A stretch of DNA of 36,886 bases, taken from Anaerolineaceae bacterium. GTDB taxonomy: Bacteria; Chloroflexota; Anaerolineae; Aggregatilineales; Phototrophicaceae. Where the stretch lies: positions 1 through 36,886 of the forward strand of contig PABP01000001.1 of NCBI GenBank assembly GCA_002699585.1. Direction: 5' to 3'. Positions 9,547-18,880 of this stretch are shown one piece after another. The notes below the pieces were generated by a model. It searched no databases, was not told the DNA's origin, and saw only the letters and a program-made list of their open reading frames with translations. Each line of letters starts with the position of its first letter. Position 1 is the first letter of the stretch. Both the position numbers and the translations under genes were made by a program.

Positions 9547-9810
9547 TTAGATGTTCTCGATTTCAAATTCAGGGAAGGGGACACCGACTTGGTCGAAGGT
9601 TGGTCGTGCCATGGCGACGAACTGATCCCACGCAGCCTGTGATTCGAAATCGGTGATGAACACAAGACGTCCATTTTCCATTATTTCCTGTGTTTGGCTG
9701 ATGGAACCGGGAGGGCCGTCGCTTGGTTCACCCCCAGCGGCTTGTTGTGTTCGCGTAATATCCTCGCGGGTGACACCTTCTGCAAAAATAGCCTTTACTC
9801 GAATAGACAT
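9547..9810 (-). CDS. Small unknown protein, possibly alpha/beta-barrel type
   Basis: An 87-residue protein, MSIRVKAIFAEGVTREDITR at the start, with LVFITDFESQAAWDQFVAMA in the second half. The strand-helix-strand-helix order fits a ferredoxin-like small barrel, but similarity to a named family is not clear to me. GAGGAAG lies about 5 bp before the ATG on the minus strand, supporting the start. It has its own spacing from both neighbours, so it may be transcribed alone. Confidence 0.6.
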   Translation of the reverse strand: MSIRVKAIFAEGVTREDITRTQQAAGGEPSDGPPGSISQTQEIMENGRLVFITDFESQAAWDQFVAMARPTFDQVGVPFPEFEIENI

Positions 9811-10071
9811 GGTTGCTTCCTCACTGTTTGATTAATTGATGTAATAGATGCTACTAGAAAGCGATTTGATAAGGGGCGCTGTGCGATAGATGTATGATTC
9901 TACGATGCCCATTTCAGCCATCCTCTTTTATGTATTCGAGGCGCCTTCCCGATCTCAGCTGATCCACTTCTCGAAATCTATGACACTATGACTTGTGACA
10001 AATGCATACATTGTTCATGTTGGATATAAGAGAAAAATTTGATCGGAAAATATCTCCGTTTGATGCGCTGG

Positions 10072-10350
10072 CTAGGCTTTTTCAGTGATCCACAAGTCCA
10101 TTGGCAATTGCACACCCATTTGCTTCATTTGTGCTTCGACTTCTGACGATTCAATAATCGCTTTATGATTCTGCGCTTCTTCTAGAGCGTTGTATGTGTT
10201 GACAATAATAACGCGATTTTCGCCAATCACATGAAAATGTGTCTGCTCAATAACACCCCACTCCTCAAGCTGTTCTTTTGGATGTGATTTTGACATCTCA
10301 ATGAATGCTTCAGGGTCAGGGACAATCATGCTACTGAAGAATGTATACAT
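10072..10350 (-). CDS. Small unknown protein, probable alpha/beta-barrel (ABM-like)
   Basis: A 92-residue protein beginning MYTFFSSMIVPDPEAFIEMS. It has a strand, a helix (AFIEMSKSHPKEQLEEWGV), strands (HFHVIGENRVIIVNTY) and a helix with EAQNHKAIIE, again like the dimeric alpha/beta-barrel fold. AAGGAG placed about 8 bp before the ATG strongly supports this start. It is divergent from the BTAD regulator gene at 10522, and the 171-bp gap between them should hold both promoters. Confidence 0.65.
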   Translation of the reverse strand: MYTFFSSMIVPDPEAFIEMSKSHPKEQLEEWGVIEQTHFHVIGENRVIIVNTYNALEEAQNHKAIIESSEVEAQMKQMGVQLPMDLWITEKA

Positions 10351-10521
10351 TTTTGCATCTCCTTGTTATTGAAACATGTTTTCAGTATCCAGATGAACTG
10401 GTTATTTAGACAATATCAATCCAACGTCAGCAGATCGTCAGCACTTAGCGCCATCATCTCGCTTGTTTCTCGTCTATAATCCAATATAGCTTCAATAATT
10501 TCATTTTTTCGAAGAGTATCA

Positions 10522-13500
10522 ATGAAACATCTCTCGCTTGCGTTGCTTGGTACATTCCATGCGACACTAAACAACAAAACACTAAGCAATTTCCGATCTA
10601 GTAAAGTACAAGGTCTACTCGTTTATCTCGCGTTGCATCATGATGAGCCGCATTCACGAGATATACTCGCAACTCTTTTCTGGCCAGATGATCCTGAATC
10701 AATTGCCAGGCAGAACTTACGTCAGTCACTCTATCAACTCCGTAAGGTATTGGGGGATATTGATTCGACAAATGAACCCTACTTGCTGGTCACACGCTCA
10801 AGTGTTCAATTCAATGCCGATAGCGATTATTCACTTGATGTAAAAGACTTCCTGTCCTATCTGGAAAACGATCAACCAGAGTCAGCAGTTACTCTTTATC
10901 GTGGTGACCTTCTGTCGGGTTTCACCTGTGACAGTTCCCCATTCGATGAGTGGCTAAGGCAGGAACGGGAGCGTTTGCATCGGCTGGCATTGGATGCTCT
11001 ATTTGCCTTGACTGTCAACAGTCTGGAACATGGAGACTATCAAAAAGCTCAAAGGCTGGCGCGACGACAACTGACGTTAGAGCCGTGGCGCGAAGAAGCC
11101 CATCAGCAGTTGATACGGGCGCTTGCTCTGTGCGGCGAACGCAGTGCCGCCCTTGCGCAATATGAAACGTGTCGGACGATACTCACAGAAGAATTAGGTA
11201 TTGAACCGTCAGCCAAAACCGAAATTCTAATCGCCCGTATTCGTGACCAACAACTTGTCCAGCTGACTCAAAACAAAAAACTGTATCATCATGTTAATAT
11301 CCCTTTCGTGGGTCGCTATGCTGAATACGCTGAATTGGTCAAAGTCTATCAACGGATGACCAGTGAGGGGGTGCAGCTCGTCATCGTATCGGGCAAAGCG
11401 GGGATTGGTAAATCGCGCTTGACCCAACAGTTCTTGGAATGGGCGGTTATAGAAGGTGCGGATGTGCTTCATGGTCGGGCATTTGAAACAGGTGCAGGTC
11501 TATCCTACCAACCATTCACCAATCTGCTGCGCCAACGCATCGAACGCGAGAATGCACCCGAAGATTTGCTCTCGGATTTGTGGTTATCCCAGCTTACGCG
11601 CATTTTGCCTGAATTACGTGACCGTTACCCTGATTTACCAGAGCCGATACAGGAAGAAAATACCGCCAGACAACATCTCTTTGAAGCGATTACACGCCTA
11701 GGTCAATCTCTTGCTGAACGTGCTCCACTGCTCCTATATATAGATGATTGGCACTGGGCGGATACAGCATCCCTGGATGTGATGCAATATGCTACACAGC
11801 GTTGGTCAGACGAGAAAACACCTATTCTCGTACTTCTGACCTTGCGTGAGGAAGCCCTCGCTGAGTCTGCTGATTTACAAAACTGGCTGACACGTTTCAA
11901 GCGCGATATACCTTCGCAATCTTTACGTTTAAGCGAGTTATCTCAAATAGAAACCGAGCAAATGATACAGATGTTGCTTGACCCTGAAGTCGAGAATATT
12001 GGTACCAGTCAATCATCGCTGTCGCAATTGAGTAACAGGTTATTTGCGGAAACAGACGGACAACCTCTTTTTCTAACAGAGACGCTGAAAGCAATGGTCG
12101 AGGAGGGTTTACTATATCTCGATTCAACCTCAAAATTCTGGCAAGTTGACTGGTCGAGAGTCCATAAACAGCAAGAAAAGGCAGATGTTTTGCCGACGGT
12201 GCAACAAATTATTCAGGGATGGTTAGAGCGTATCACGCCATCTGCTGTTGATTTACTTGTGGCGGTCTCTGTCTTGGCTGAGCAAGCCTCTTTTGACAAT
12301 ATCTACCGTGTAGTTGGGCTTGAAGAAACGGTTGCATTGACTGCTTTGGACGAATTACTCAGCAAACAGTTATTGTCAGAGGCCGATGGGATTTCGCCGT
12401 CAATTGGTCATGATCCACTTTATCGCTTCTCGCACCAAAAAGTTAGAGAAGTCATCTATACCGAAGCAAGAAGAGTGCGGCGACGAATATTTCATCGACG
12501 TGCATTTGAGACATTGCAAGAGTCAAACGTCCCTGCGGCTGAACTAGCACATCATGCCCTTCATGCGGGGCTGGTCGCTGAGACCATACGATATAGCCTT
12601 GTTGCGGGTAACGAGGCGATGGCTCTCTTTGCTGTTAGGGTTGCTATTTCCCATTTTGAGACCGCTTTTCAAATTGCAGAGCACAAAGGCTGGTCGGAGG
12701 AAATTTCTGGTTCGGATCGACAGGCACTCTACACGGGTTTGGGGCGAGCTTATGAACTGGTAGAAAACTGGCAACGGGCGCAGGAAATTTACCAGTCTAT
12801 GATCGCGTATGCTCAGACAATTGATGCACCCGCGATGGAATGTCTGGGGTTAAATCATCTAGCGACAGTTTACCTTCATGGGATAGTCGATTTTCCTCAA
12901 GCCCTTGCAATCTTAGAGCAGGCAAGGTCAGTAGCTGAACAAAACGATGATCGACGCGGATTGGCAGAAACAGAGTGGAACTTATCCCTGGCTGCTATCC
13001 ACGAGGAAAAGCCGAGGCTAGCGCTTCATCATGGTGAACAGGCTGTCACATTAGCTCGCGAATTAGAACATCCTCAATTGTTAGCTGGTAGCTTGACCAC
13101 ACTCTCGCAGGTCTATTTTTTACAGCGACAGTTTGAAAAAGCAGAAGCCTATGCTTATGAATCAAAGCAACTCTATGTTGCTTCTGGTAATCTCTTACTT
13201 GCAGCGAATAGTCAGCGCGGGCTGGGCTTTATTAAGTTATTCCTTGGTCGCCCTCTGGAAAGCCTGGCTCTCCTACAAGAAACTTCTGCCTTTAGCCAGA
13301 AAATCGAAAATCTATGGGGACAGGCTGATAGTGCCTGGATATTGGCACGTACTCATTTAGAACTAGGCAATTATGGCGAAGCCATCAGTCTGTGCAGACA
13401 AGCTGTCGAGCAGACTGATGGCTTGGGACCCCCTTTATTTCATCGGATAGCTTACTCGGCCTGGGGTGTTGTTCAGCGTACAATCATGAACTGGGATGTT

Positions 13501-14100
13501 GCCGAAAAGATATTTTTAGAATTTATTGTCAAACCATCTGAGGAAGCAGTTCGCTGGACAGACTTTGCATCTGAATTATGTACGCTTCATGCTCAACGTG
13601 GTGATTGGAACAAAGCTCATAATTATGCGAAGCAAGCCATATCCAATCGAGATGATCATTTGCTACCCTTTACATTCACAAGGTACTACGAAATTGAAGT
13701 CCTCTTGCGGGGTGGCGAAGTTGATCTAGCACGTTCTGAAGTTGAGCAATTCACAAAACTTGTGAGCGATAATAAACGCTATCAACTCATCCTGTATCGT
13801 TGTCAGGCGGTGTTAGAACAATGGAGTGGCGACGCAAATCGGGCAATCTTCCATCTGCAAGACGCCCTTAAGCTAGCTCGAGATATGCAGTTACCGGGAG
13901 AAGAATGGCCAATTCTCGGTGAGTTGGGCAAGCTGTACACGGAGCTAGGTAACGAAAGTCATGCAACACAAGCCTATAGAAATGCTTCAGCAATCACCGT
14001 GCGGCTGGCTGAAACCATTGATGACAATGATTTGCGATCAGGCTTCTTAGCAGCTGATTCTGTTCGATCTATTCTCGATAAAAGCAACATTACCTCTTAG
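10522..14100 (+). CDS. BTAD-AAA-TPR transcriptional regulator (SARP/AfsR-like)
   Basis: A 1192-residue protein. Residues 1-95 form a winged-helix DNA-binding domain (OmpR-like, with SRDILATLFWPDD). Residues about 100-245 are the bacterial transcriptional activator domain (BTAD; EPWREEAHQQLIRALALCGE). An AAA/NTPase module follows, with Walker A GKAGIGKS at about 290-297 and Walker B LLLYIDDWHWAD near 407. The rest, from about 650, is TPR-type helical repeats. AfsR/SARP-like proteins of this shape activate nearby operons after binding nucleotide and a partner or ligand. It lies divergent from the 10350 gene and upstream of the envelope cluster, so either may be its target. A terminator-like hairpin in repeat copy 3 follows. 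Confidence 0.88.
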   Translation: MKHLSLALLGTFHATLNNKTLSNFRSSKVQGLLVYLALHHDEPHSRDILATLFWPDDPESIARQNLRQSLYQLRKVLGDIDSTNEPYLLVTRSSVQFNADSDYSLDVKDFLSYLENDQPESAVTLYRGDLLSGFTCDSSPFDEWLRQERERLHRLALDALFALTVNSLEHGDYQKAQRLARRQLTLEPWREEAHQQLIRALALCGERSAALAQYETCRTILTEELGIEPSAKTEILIARIRDQQLVQLTQNKKLYHHVNIPFVGRYAEYAELVKVYQRMTSEGVQLVIVSGKAGIGKSRLTQQFLEWAVIEGADVLHGRAFETGAGLSYQPFTNLLRQRIERENAPEDLLSDLWLSQLTRILPELRDRYPDLPEPIQEENTARQHLFEAITRLGQSLAERAPLLLYIDDWHWADTASLDVMQYATQRWSDEKTPILVLLTLREEALAESADLQNWLTRFKRDIPSQSLRLSELSQIETEQMIQMLLDPEVENIGTSQSSLSQLSNRLFAETDGQPLFLTETLKAMVEEGLLYLDSTSKFWQVDWSRVHKQQEKADVLPTVQQIIQGWLERITPSAVDLLVAVSVLAEQASFDNIYRVVGLEETVALTALDELLSKQLLSEADGISPSIGHDPLYRFSHQKVREVIYTEARRVRRRIFHRRAFETLQESNVPAAELAHHALHAGLVAETIRYSLVAGNEAMALFAVRVAISHFETAFQIAEHKGWSEEISGSDRQALYTGLGRAYELVENWQRAQEIYQSMIAYAQTIDAPAMECLGLNHLATVYLHGIVDFPQALAILEQARSVAEQNDDRRGLAETEWNLSLAAIHEEKPRLALHHGEQAVTLARELEHPQLLAGSLTTLSQVYFLQRQFEKAEAYAYESKQLYVASGNLLLAANSQRGLGFIKLFLGRPLESLALLQETSAFSQKIENLWGQADSAWILARTHLELGNYGEAISLCRQAVEQTDGLGPPLFHRIAYSAWGVVQRTIMNWDVAEKIFLEFIVKPSEEAVRWTDFASELCTLHAQRGDWNKAHNYAKQAISNRDDHLLPFTFTRYYEIEVLLRGGEVDLARSEVEQFTKLVSDNKRYQLILYRCQAVLEQWSGDANRAIFHLQDALKLARDMQLPGEEWPILGELGKLYTELGNESHATQAYRNASAITVRLAETIDDNDLRSGFLAADSVRSILDKSNITS

Positions 14101-14144
14101 GCTGTATCAAGTCCGCAATAAAGCCAATGTTAACTCACGTTTTT

Positions 14145-14307
14145 GGACTCCCAACCTATTCTGATCCGTAAGATCGAAAATAAAAAAGACCGATACAGAG
14201 ATGTATTCGGTCTTTTTATCATCATAGTGTTTATTATAGGCTAGTGGGCGCAGAGAGGGTTGGACACACACGTGTGCCAAACAAACATATGGTTTGTTCC
14301 AGATCAC
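14145..14307 (+). repeat. Dispersed intergenic repeat, copy 3 (full length)
   Basis: A complete copy. It has a left box (GGACTCCCAACC at 14145-14156), a spacer of about 30 bp, a terminator hairpin at 14188-14212, a degenerate TATAGT-type hairpin, the core at 14248-14278 and the right box (ATGGTTTGTTCCAGATCAC). It starts 45 bp past the stop of the BTAD regulator gene. Its right box differs from other copies (TTCCAG in place of GCCGGA). Confidence 0.88.
14188..14217 (+). terminator. Rho-independent terminator inside repeat copy 3
   Basis: GACCGATACA (14188-14197) pairs with TGTATTCGGTC (14202-14212) apart from one bulged T, preceded by A-rich and followed by T-rich sequence (TTTTT, 14213-14217). 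This is a good terminator for the BTAD regulator transcript, and the A/T flanks would allow it to work in either direction. Confidence 0.75.
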
Positions 14308-14475
14308 TTGCATTTGAGTAGCTTATCACACTTGAAAGCCGGATAGAGTTGCATTTTCGAACTTGGATGTTGCTATCTGAAATTTTCAAGTGACGTTAGA
14401 AGTTGGCACCAGAAATGAGGATGTTTATTACACAGTCTATCAGTCGTTGGGTGACCGTTGAGTAAGCACCCATAT

Positions 14476-14496
14476 GTATAGCCACTGTCGCTATAC
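14476..14496. promoter_or_regulatory. 7-bp inverted repeat, candidate operator
   Basis: GTATAGC (14476-14482) and GCTATAC (14490-14496) form a perfect inverted repeat with a 7-bp spacer, about 39 bp before the GTG start at 14535. The place fits a promoter-proximal operator. The rest of the 14308-14534 gap shows no gene. Confidence 0.4.
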
Positions 14497-14534
14497 AATT
14501 ACGGTAAAAGGCTTACTTAACAAGGGATTTCATT

Positions 14535-17174
14535 GTGTTTCGTTCTGTATTGATTTTCTGTCTTCTCCTCGTAGTTCCGGTATTTAGTGTACTGGCACAG
14601 GATGGTATTCCAGATAACTGTGAATGGGCTAATTCGCCTCAACAGAGAGCACAATTTGCACGCTTTGAGCCACAAAATAATAGGCTTGTACTGGTCAACT
14701 GGAATACGGGTGACCTAGTAAGCACTTTGGCTGAGGGTGTGCAGGGAGTCGCTATTTTAGGTTGGTCGGTCGACTGCAACTATATTGCTGTTGCAGAAGG
14801 CACAACGGAAACAATGAACACCGTCGTTTACGATGTGACCAATAATATGCGTATGGGCAGCGTAGATGATGCACATAGTCAGCCACACCATATCACGTGG
14901 GGTCCAGACAATTACCTGGTTGTGGAGACACGAACAGGTGGAATTTTATGGCATGTGCCGTCTAATCGGCGCGTAACGTTGACCGAAGCCTTCAATACGG
15001 TGACGGTGCGCAACTTCAGTCGGTTAAGGTGGGATGCCGAGAATGGGCAGCTCATTGCTAACTTGGCAGTTGGTGGCCGTGTTGTATATGACCTTGTTAC
15101 GGGCAATGAGGTGCCTGTAGCTGCTCAACAGACAGTCTCTTATCCAAATGCTGATGACTTTGAGCATGTTGTACTCGGCGGGAGAACATATCCTTGCTTG
15201 GGTAGCTACCAACTTGGCTATCGAAATTGGTTTTCTGCAAGTGGACCTCCGAGCGTTTTTCTTGATTATGATCGTACTAATCAGTTGATGACGCTTCAAC
15301 TCAATGATATTTATGGTGAAGAAGAAACAATCGTTACGTTGGAAGATGGTTTTGATGCATCGTGGGTGCAACTGCGCAGTTGGAGTGCTAACTGCCATTA
15401 TCTCGCAGCATCATTAGGAATTCCTGGGCGAGATGCAAGTGATACGGTTGTCTATGATGCGGTTTCTGGTCGGCGGGTAGGGCAAGTAGAAGATGCTCGT
15501 CAGATATTGCACCCGATTTCGTGGAGTACCGATGGAGAATCGCTCTTGGTGCAAACTCGTAATGGTGGTGTGTTATGGTATCTACCAACGAATAGACAAA
15601 CCATTATTGTCGATGCAGCACAAGTTCCACTGACAGGTGTGTCAAATGTAGCAAATGTATGGGCAACTGCCTGGAGTGGTAGTGAACTATTTGCTGTTCC
15701 TGTGGATCGCCCTGATACTGTTGTCGCCTATGAGGCACAGACAGGCGCCTCCAGGGATATACTGACCCTCACACATGACATCGGCCAGTTGAGTGCATTA
15801 GGTGCGGGTTGGATGCTGGCTCACTTGGCTGATACCGGAGAATATAATACGGATGAGTTGGTACTCTTCCACAATGATAGCACGTATCAGCTCGATCTGG
15901 GTATTGGAACAGGCAGCAGTGCAGCCATCAGTCCAGATGACCACTATCTGGCATTGTCTGTGTCGGGGCCCATTATTGGCGTCGGCATATGGGATATACA
16001 AACAAGTAGCCTAATTAACATTTACGACTTCAGGAATTATCCCGACCTGAGCAACTTTACCTTTGCTGATAATACGACACTTCGGTCTATATCGGGCGTG
16101 ACCTTGGATGTTGTGTCCGGTATATATGAGGCAAGTCAACCATCGACGGATGTCGTGCGCAATTCACTAGTAGGTGAAGATGGTTATTCGCCTTATGTTT
16201 ATTGGTGGTCATCACCTGTTAATCAATGCGAGTCAGCTTCTGTGTATTATGATGGGGAGAGACGGTCGCTGATTGTAGAGCAGCCAAATGGTGACGAACG
16301 CACGTTGGTCAGCAATCTGAACGATACTGACCGGGTTGGTTGGTCGCCCAATTGTAGTGTCATCTATGGTAATGTGTCATTGTTGAGCGATACGGAGTTA
16401 CCTTACGATGGCAATCCGTTGGATGATATATATCGTGATGACCTTAGCTACACAGTAGCGTTCTGGGATGCGGGAACCGGAGAAGTGTTAGCTACGTTTG
16501 ATCGTCCCTATCGCTTCGCGAGTCCAGCCCGTGTTTCTTGGAGTCCACAAGGTGAACGGGCACTGGTTCGTACAACCGAAGGCTATTTCTTATTCGATCC
16601 CGTAACTCGTGAACGTGTTTTGCTCACTTATATGCCTTCTCGATATTCCTCAACATCACGTATCAATACCTACTATCGACTCTATTGGGATTTCTCTCAC
16701 GGACGGCTATTTACGACTGCCTGGGGCGGGGTTGACGTCTTTGACCTGAATACTGGTGAGCAAATTGCGCTGCTCAGTTCAGGTGGTGGCTGTGACTATG
16801 GTGGCTGTACATTTAAGAGAAGTGATGATGCGAGGTACCTGTACGTTTTTGGCGCAGGAGCGATAACCCAATACGACTTTGTGTCGTTGCAGGGTGTGAG
16901 TGTCGACGTTGACAATCCGGGCAGTGTTCATTCTGGCAAGCCAACAGCGACCAGCCCAGATGGCCGATACCTGGTCACTGCCTGGTATAGTGTGCGCGTA
17001 TGGGACTTAACCAACTTAGCAGAGGCTTTTGACGAACGCGATCCGGTAATCACATTCAATGGTCCTGAGGGGCGCGCCTCTCAGATGGAATTTATTGACA
17101 ATACGACGATCCGCATCACGACGCGGACCGGGTTAGTAAGTGACTGGAATATTGTTACCGGGCAGGAAGTTTAA
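14535..17174 (+). CDS. Secreted beta-propeller protein with threefold internal repeat
   Basis: An 879-residue exported protein. The signal peptide (about 1-21, ending SVLA before QDG) is followed by WD40-like/TolB-like blades (WSPQGERALVRT, WSTDGESLLVQT, SPDGRYLVTAW). Three related modules begin near residues 29, 221 and 565; each has two cysteines at matching places (Cys29/81, 221/287, 565/607), probably disulphides in the mature exported protein. There is no catalytic motif; such propellers usually bind protein or peptide partners. AAGGGA about 7 bp before the GTG supports the start. It stands alone between repeat copies 3 and 4, beside the FecR/TPR/CHAT genes, so a role in the same envelope process is likely but unproven. 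Confidence 0.8.
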   Translation: MFRSVLIFCLLLVVPVFSVLAQDGIPDNCEWANSPQQRAQFARFEPQNNRLVLVNWNTGDLVSTLAEGVQGVAILGWSVDCNYIAVAEGTTETMNTVVYDVTNNMRMGSVDDAHSQPHHITWGPDNYLVVETRTGGILWHVPSNRRVTLTEAFNTVTVRNFSRLRWDAENGQLIANLAVGGRVVYDLVTGNEVPVAAQQTVSYPNADDFEHVVLGGRTYPCLGSYQLGYRNWFSASGPPSVFLDYDRTNQLMTLQLNDIYGEEETIVTLEDGFDASWVQLRSWSANCHYLAASLGIPGRDASDTVVYDAVSGRRVGQVEDARQILHPISWSTDGESLLVQTRNGGVLWYLPTNRQTIIVDAAQVPLTGVSNVANVWATAWSGSELFAVPVDRPDTVVAYEAQTGASRDILTLTHDIGQLSALGAGWMLAHLADTGEYNTDELVLFHNDSTYQLDLGIGTGSSAAISPDDHYLALSVSGPIIGVGIWDIQTSSLINIYDFRNYPDLSNFTFADNTTLRSISGVTLDVVSGIYEASQPSTDVVRNSLVGEDGYSPYVYWWSSPVNQCESASVYYDGERRSLIVEQPNGDERTLVSNLNDTDRVGWSPNCSVIYGNVSLLSDTELPYDGNPLDDIYRDDLSYTVAFWDAGTGEVLATFDRPYRFASPARVSWSPQGERALVRTTEGYFLFDPVTRERVLLTYMPSRYSSTSRINTYYRLYWDFSHGRLFTTAWGGVDVFDLNTGEQIALLSSGGGCDYGGCTFKRSDDARYLYVFGAGAITQYDFVSLQGVSVDVDNPGSVHSGKPTATSPDGRYLVTAWYSVRVWDLTNLAEAFDERDPVITFNGPEGRASQMEFIDNTTIRITTRTGLVSDWNIVTGQEV

Positions 17175-17258
17175 GGAGCTCTTGGCATAGCTAGAATCTG
17201 ATTTACAGGTGAGAGTCAAGCTATGAGGCAGTAGTTAGCTATTTATGATCAGCGCAAT

Positions 17259-17411
17259 GGACTCCCGACCCGCCTCTATCAGAAAATAATGACCGATACA
17301 GTGGTGTTTTCGGTGTTTCTTATCATTATAGTTTTTACTATGGGATATTAGGCGCAGAGAGAGTTGGACACACACGTGTGCTAGTCAGGCATTTGGTTCG
17401 TGCCGGATCAT
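17259..17411 (+). repeat. Dispersed intergenic repeat, copy 4
   Basis: The left box (GGACTCCCGACC) is at 17259-17270 and GACCGATACA at 17291-17300, but the partner arm has changed (TCGGTG) and the T-run is broken. TATAGTTTTTACTAT is intact. The core is at 17352-17382 with two substitutions (AGAGAGAGTT, and a final T), and the right box ends GTGCCGGATCAT. It lies in the gap between convergent genes, 85 bp past the propeller gene. Confidence 0.85.
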
Positions 17412-17462
17412 ATGGATTTGTCCAATGCCCATCGGTTATTCAGGCCCATTAATACATATTGA

Positions 17463-18686
17463 TCAGTCACTAATATCATTCTTCCACACGAAGTCCTCAA
17501 AAGTCGGATCCATGCATACGACGGATCGCTTTTCACAGAAATCTTCAAGGAACATCGCGAAGGCTTCGTCTGATAATATTTGATTGTATAGAGATAGAGC
17601 CGCCTCGTAGTATTCTAGATCAATTGGGGCAAAGGCTAATTCTGCTGCCCCGAATGCGGCTCGTGCCGCGACTTCTGTATCCGGCTCAGCTAGATCGAGA
17701 CTTTTCTGAAAAGTCATGAAGGCATTTGATGTTAGTCCTACCGTTGAGTATAGTTCGCCAAGGAAATTGTATATCTCTGGTGATTGGGCTAGCTCGTTAT
17801 CGGGAAAGCTATTCAACAGTGATTCTATGTGTTGTACGGCTTCGCCATAATAGGCATCGGGAACATCCACTGGGAGTGCTGCTGTGACAGGTTGCGATAG
17901 TAAAACAGCCAAAGAAAATTCATATGCAGCATCATTATCAGACAGGCTACGTCTGAGGCTGGCCTCTAGTGCTTCAAAGTAGGGAGCGGGCACATAGTAA
18001 AAGGTTGTTTGAGCGGCTTCGCTATTTGCATCACTCGCGCAAAATGTATTGAGGCCAACAAAAGCGCACACTTCGACCTCATACGCTCCACCTGTCGATG
18101 TCAGTAAGATATCCATTTCTGCGCGATCATTCTTATGGGTATCCGATGGAAAAACGCGCAATGGCTCATTGGCAGATTGTCGTGTGTCAGATACTGTGAC
18201 GTCATAGAAATTTGCATCAAAGATGGGGTTCCAAATGAGTGTGACGCGCTGATCGCGGACCAAAGTCGACCTGGGGAAAATCACGTAAGGATAAGCAGCC
18301 TCCAGATCGTTGGCACGTTGACGGAGCGCGCGCCGTGCACCGGCTTGTCCCGGTACGAGCGGCTCATCAGTCGGTCCACAATGCAGATAGCCGTTGTAGG
18401 CTAGTTCAGTTGATAAAAAACGCCGAACAATCCCTTCCGGGCACAGCACCAGCAAACTGGCTTGGCTGGCTTCATCGGGGAAGATAATATCGGTCGCCCA
18501 TAGTTGGCTGCCCGGCAACAGTACCTGCGATGTTTCAAAACCCGGGCGTCGGTACTCGACGTGTCCTTCAATAGCCAGGATGGTGATAGGTAGAGGCGGT
18601 TCAGGCTCTTCCTGCGCGCTGATGGGCAGGATGATCAGCAGTAACATATGCAGGCACAACATGGTTCGGCTGATTGTTAATTGCAT
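17463..18686 (-). CDS. Exported FecR-like domain and helical-repeat protein
   Basis: A 407-residue exported protein. Residues 1-27 are a signal peptide (MQLTISRTMLCLHMLLLIIL, cut after ISA). A FecR-like segment follows (ITILAIEGHVEYRRPG, then LLPGSQLWATDIIFPDEASQ), a beta domain often seen in bacterial envelope signalling. The middle has a fibronectin-like beta segment (VTLIWNPIFDANFYDVTVSD) and the C-terminal third is TPR-like (IYNFLGELYSTVGLTSNAFM). ATG 18686 is chosen because it begins a standard signal peptide; an in-frame ATG at 18728 would add 14 residues. It is divergent from the membrane TPR gene at 18881, and the two share a control region with a strong palindrome. Confidence 0.75.
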   Translation of the reverse strand: MQLTISRTMLCLHMLLLIILPISAQEEPEPPLPITILAIEGHVEYRRPGFETSQVLLPGSQLWATDIIFPDEASQASLLVLCPEGIVRRFLSTELAYNGYLHCGPTDEPLVPGQAGARRALRQRANDLEAAYPYVIFPRSTLVRDQRVTLIWNPIFDANFYDVTVSDTRQSANEPLRVFPSDTHKNDRAEMDILLTSTGGAYEVEVCAFVGLNTFCASDANSEAAQTTFYYVPAPYFEALEASLRRSLSDNDAAYEFSLAVLLSQPVTAALPVDVPDAYYGEAVQHIESLLNSFPDNELAQSPEIYNFLGELYSTVGLTSNAFMTFQKSLDLAEPDTEVAARAAFGAAELAFAPIDLEYYEAALSLYNQILSDEAFAMFLEDFCEKRSVVCMDPTFEDFVWKNDISD

Positions 18687-18751
18687 CAAAAATACCCATC
18701 CCTGTTTGTTTACAGCACGACTAAACATACTAAACAGTTATACATGAATGC

Positions 18752-18790
18752 GATGATAATCTTAGATTATCATCAACAGGATGATTCATC
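18752..18790. promoter_or_regulatory. Palindromic operators in divergent promoter region
   Basis: GATGATAATC (18752-18761) and GATTATCATC (18765-18774) make a perfect 10-bp inverted repeat with a 3-bp spacer. A second, shorter palindrome with the same half-site theme (GATGA, T, TCATC) lies at 18780-18790. Both sit between the start codons of two divergent genes (18686 minus, 18881 plus), a normal place for a dimeric regulator that controls both. No regulator can be named. Confidence 0.6.
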
Positions 18791-18880
18791 ACAATTATGA
18801 TGTAATATTCTTATGTTTGCCGTATGTTCGCTTGTAATCTATCACTGTCCGTTGAGCCATCCTATAAGCGGAAAAGAGAA

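Noticed and set aside
14248-14278. GTTGGAC in the repeat core matches the integron attC/attI core pattern GTTRRRY, and copies lie 3' of genes in one orientation.
   Set aside because: No RYYYAAC partner is found at the other end (copies have CCCGACC or CCCAACC without the leading purine), conservation continues far past GTT, units are 3-10 kb with genes on both strands, and no IntI gene is present.
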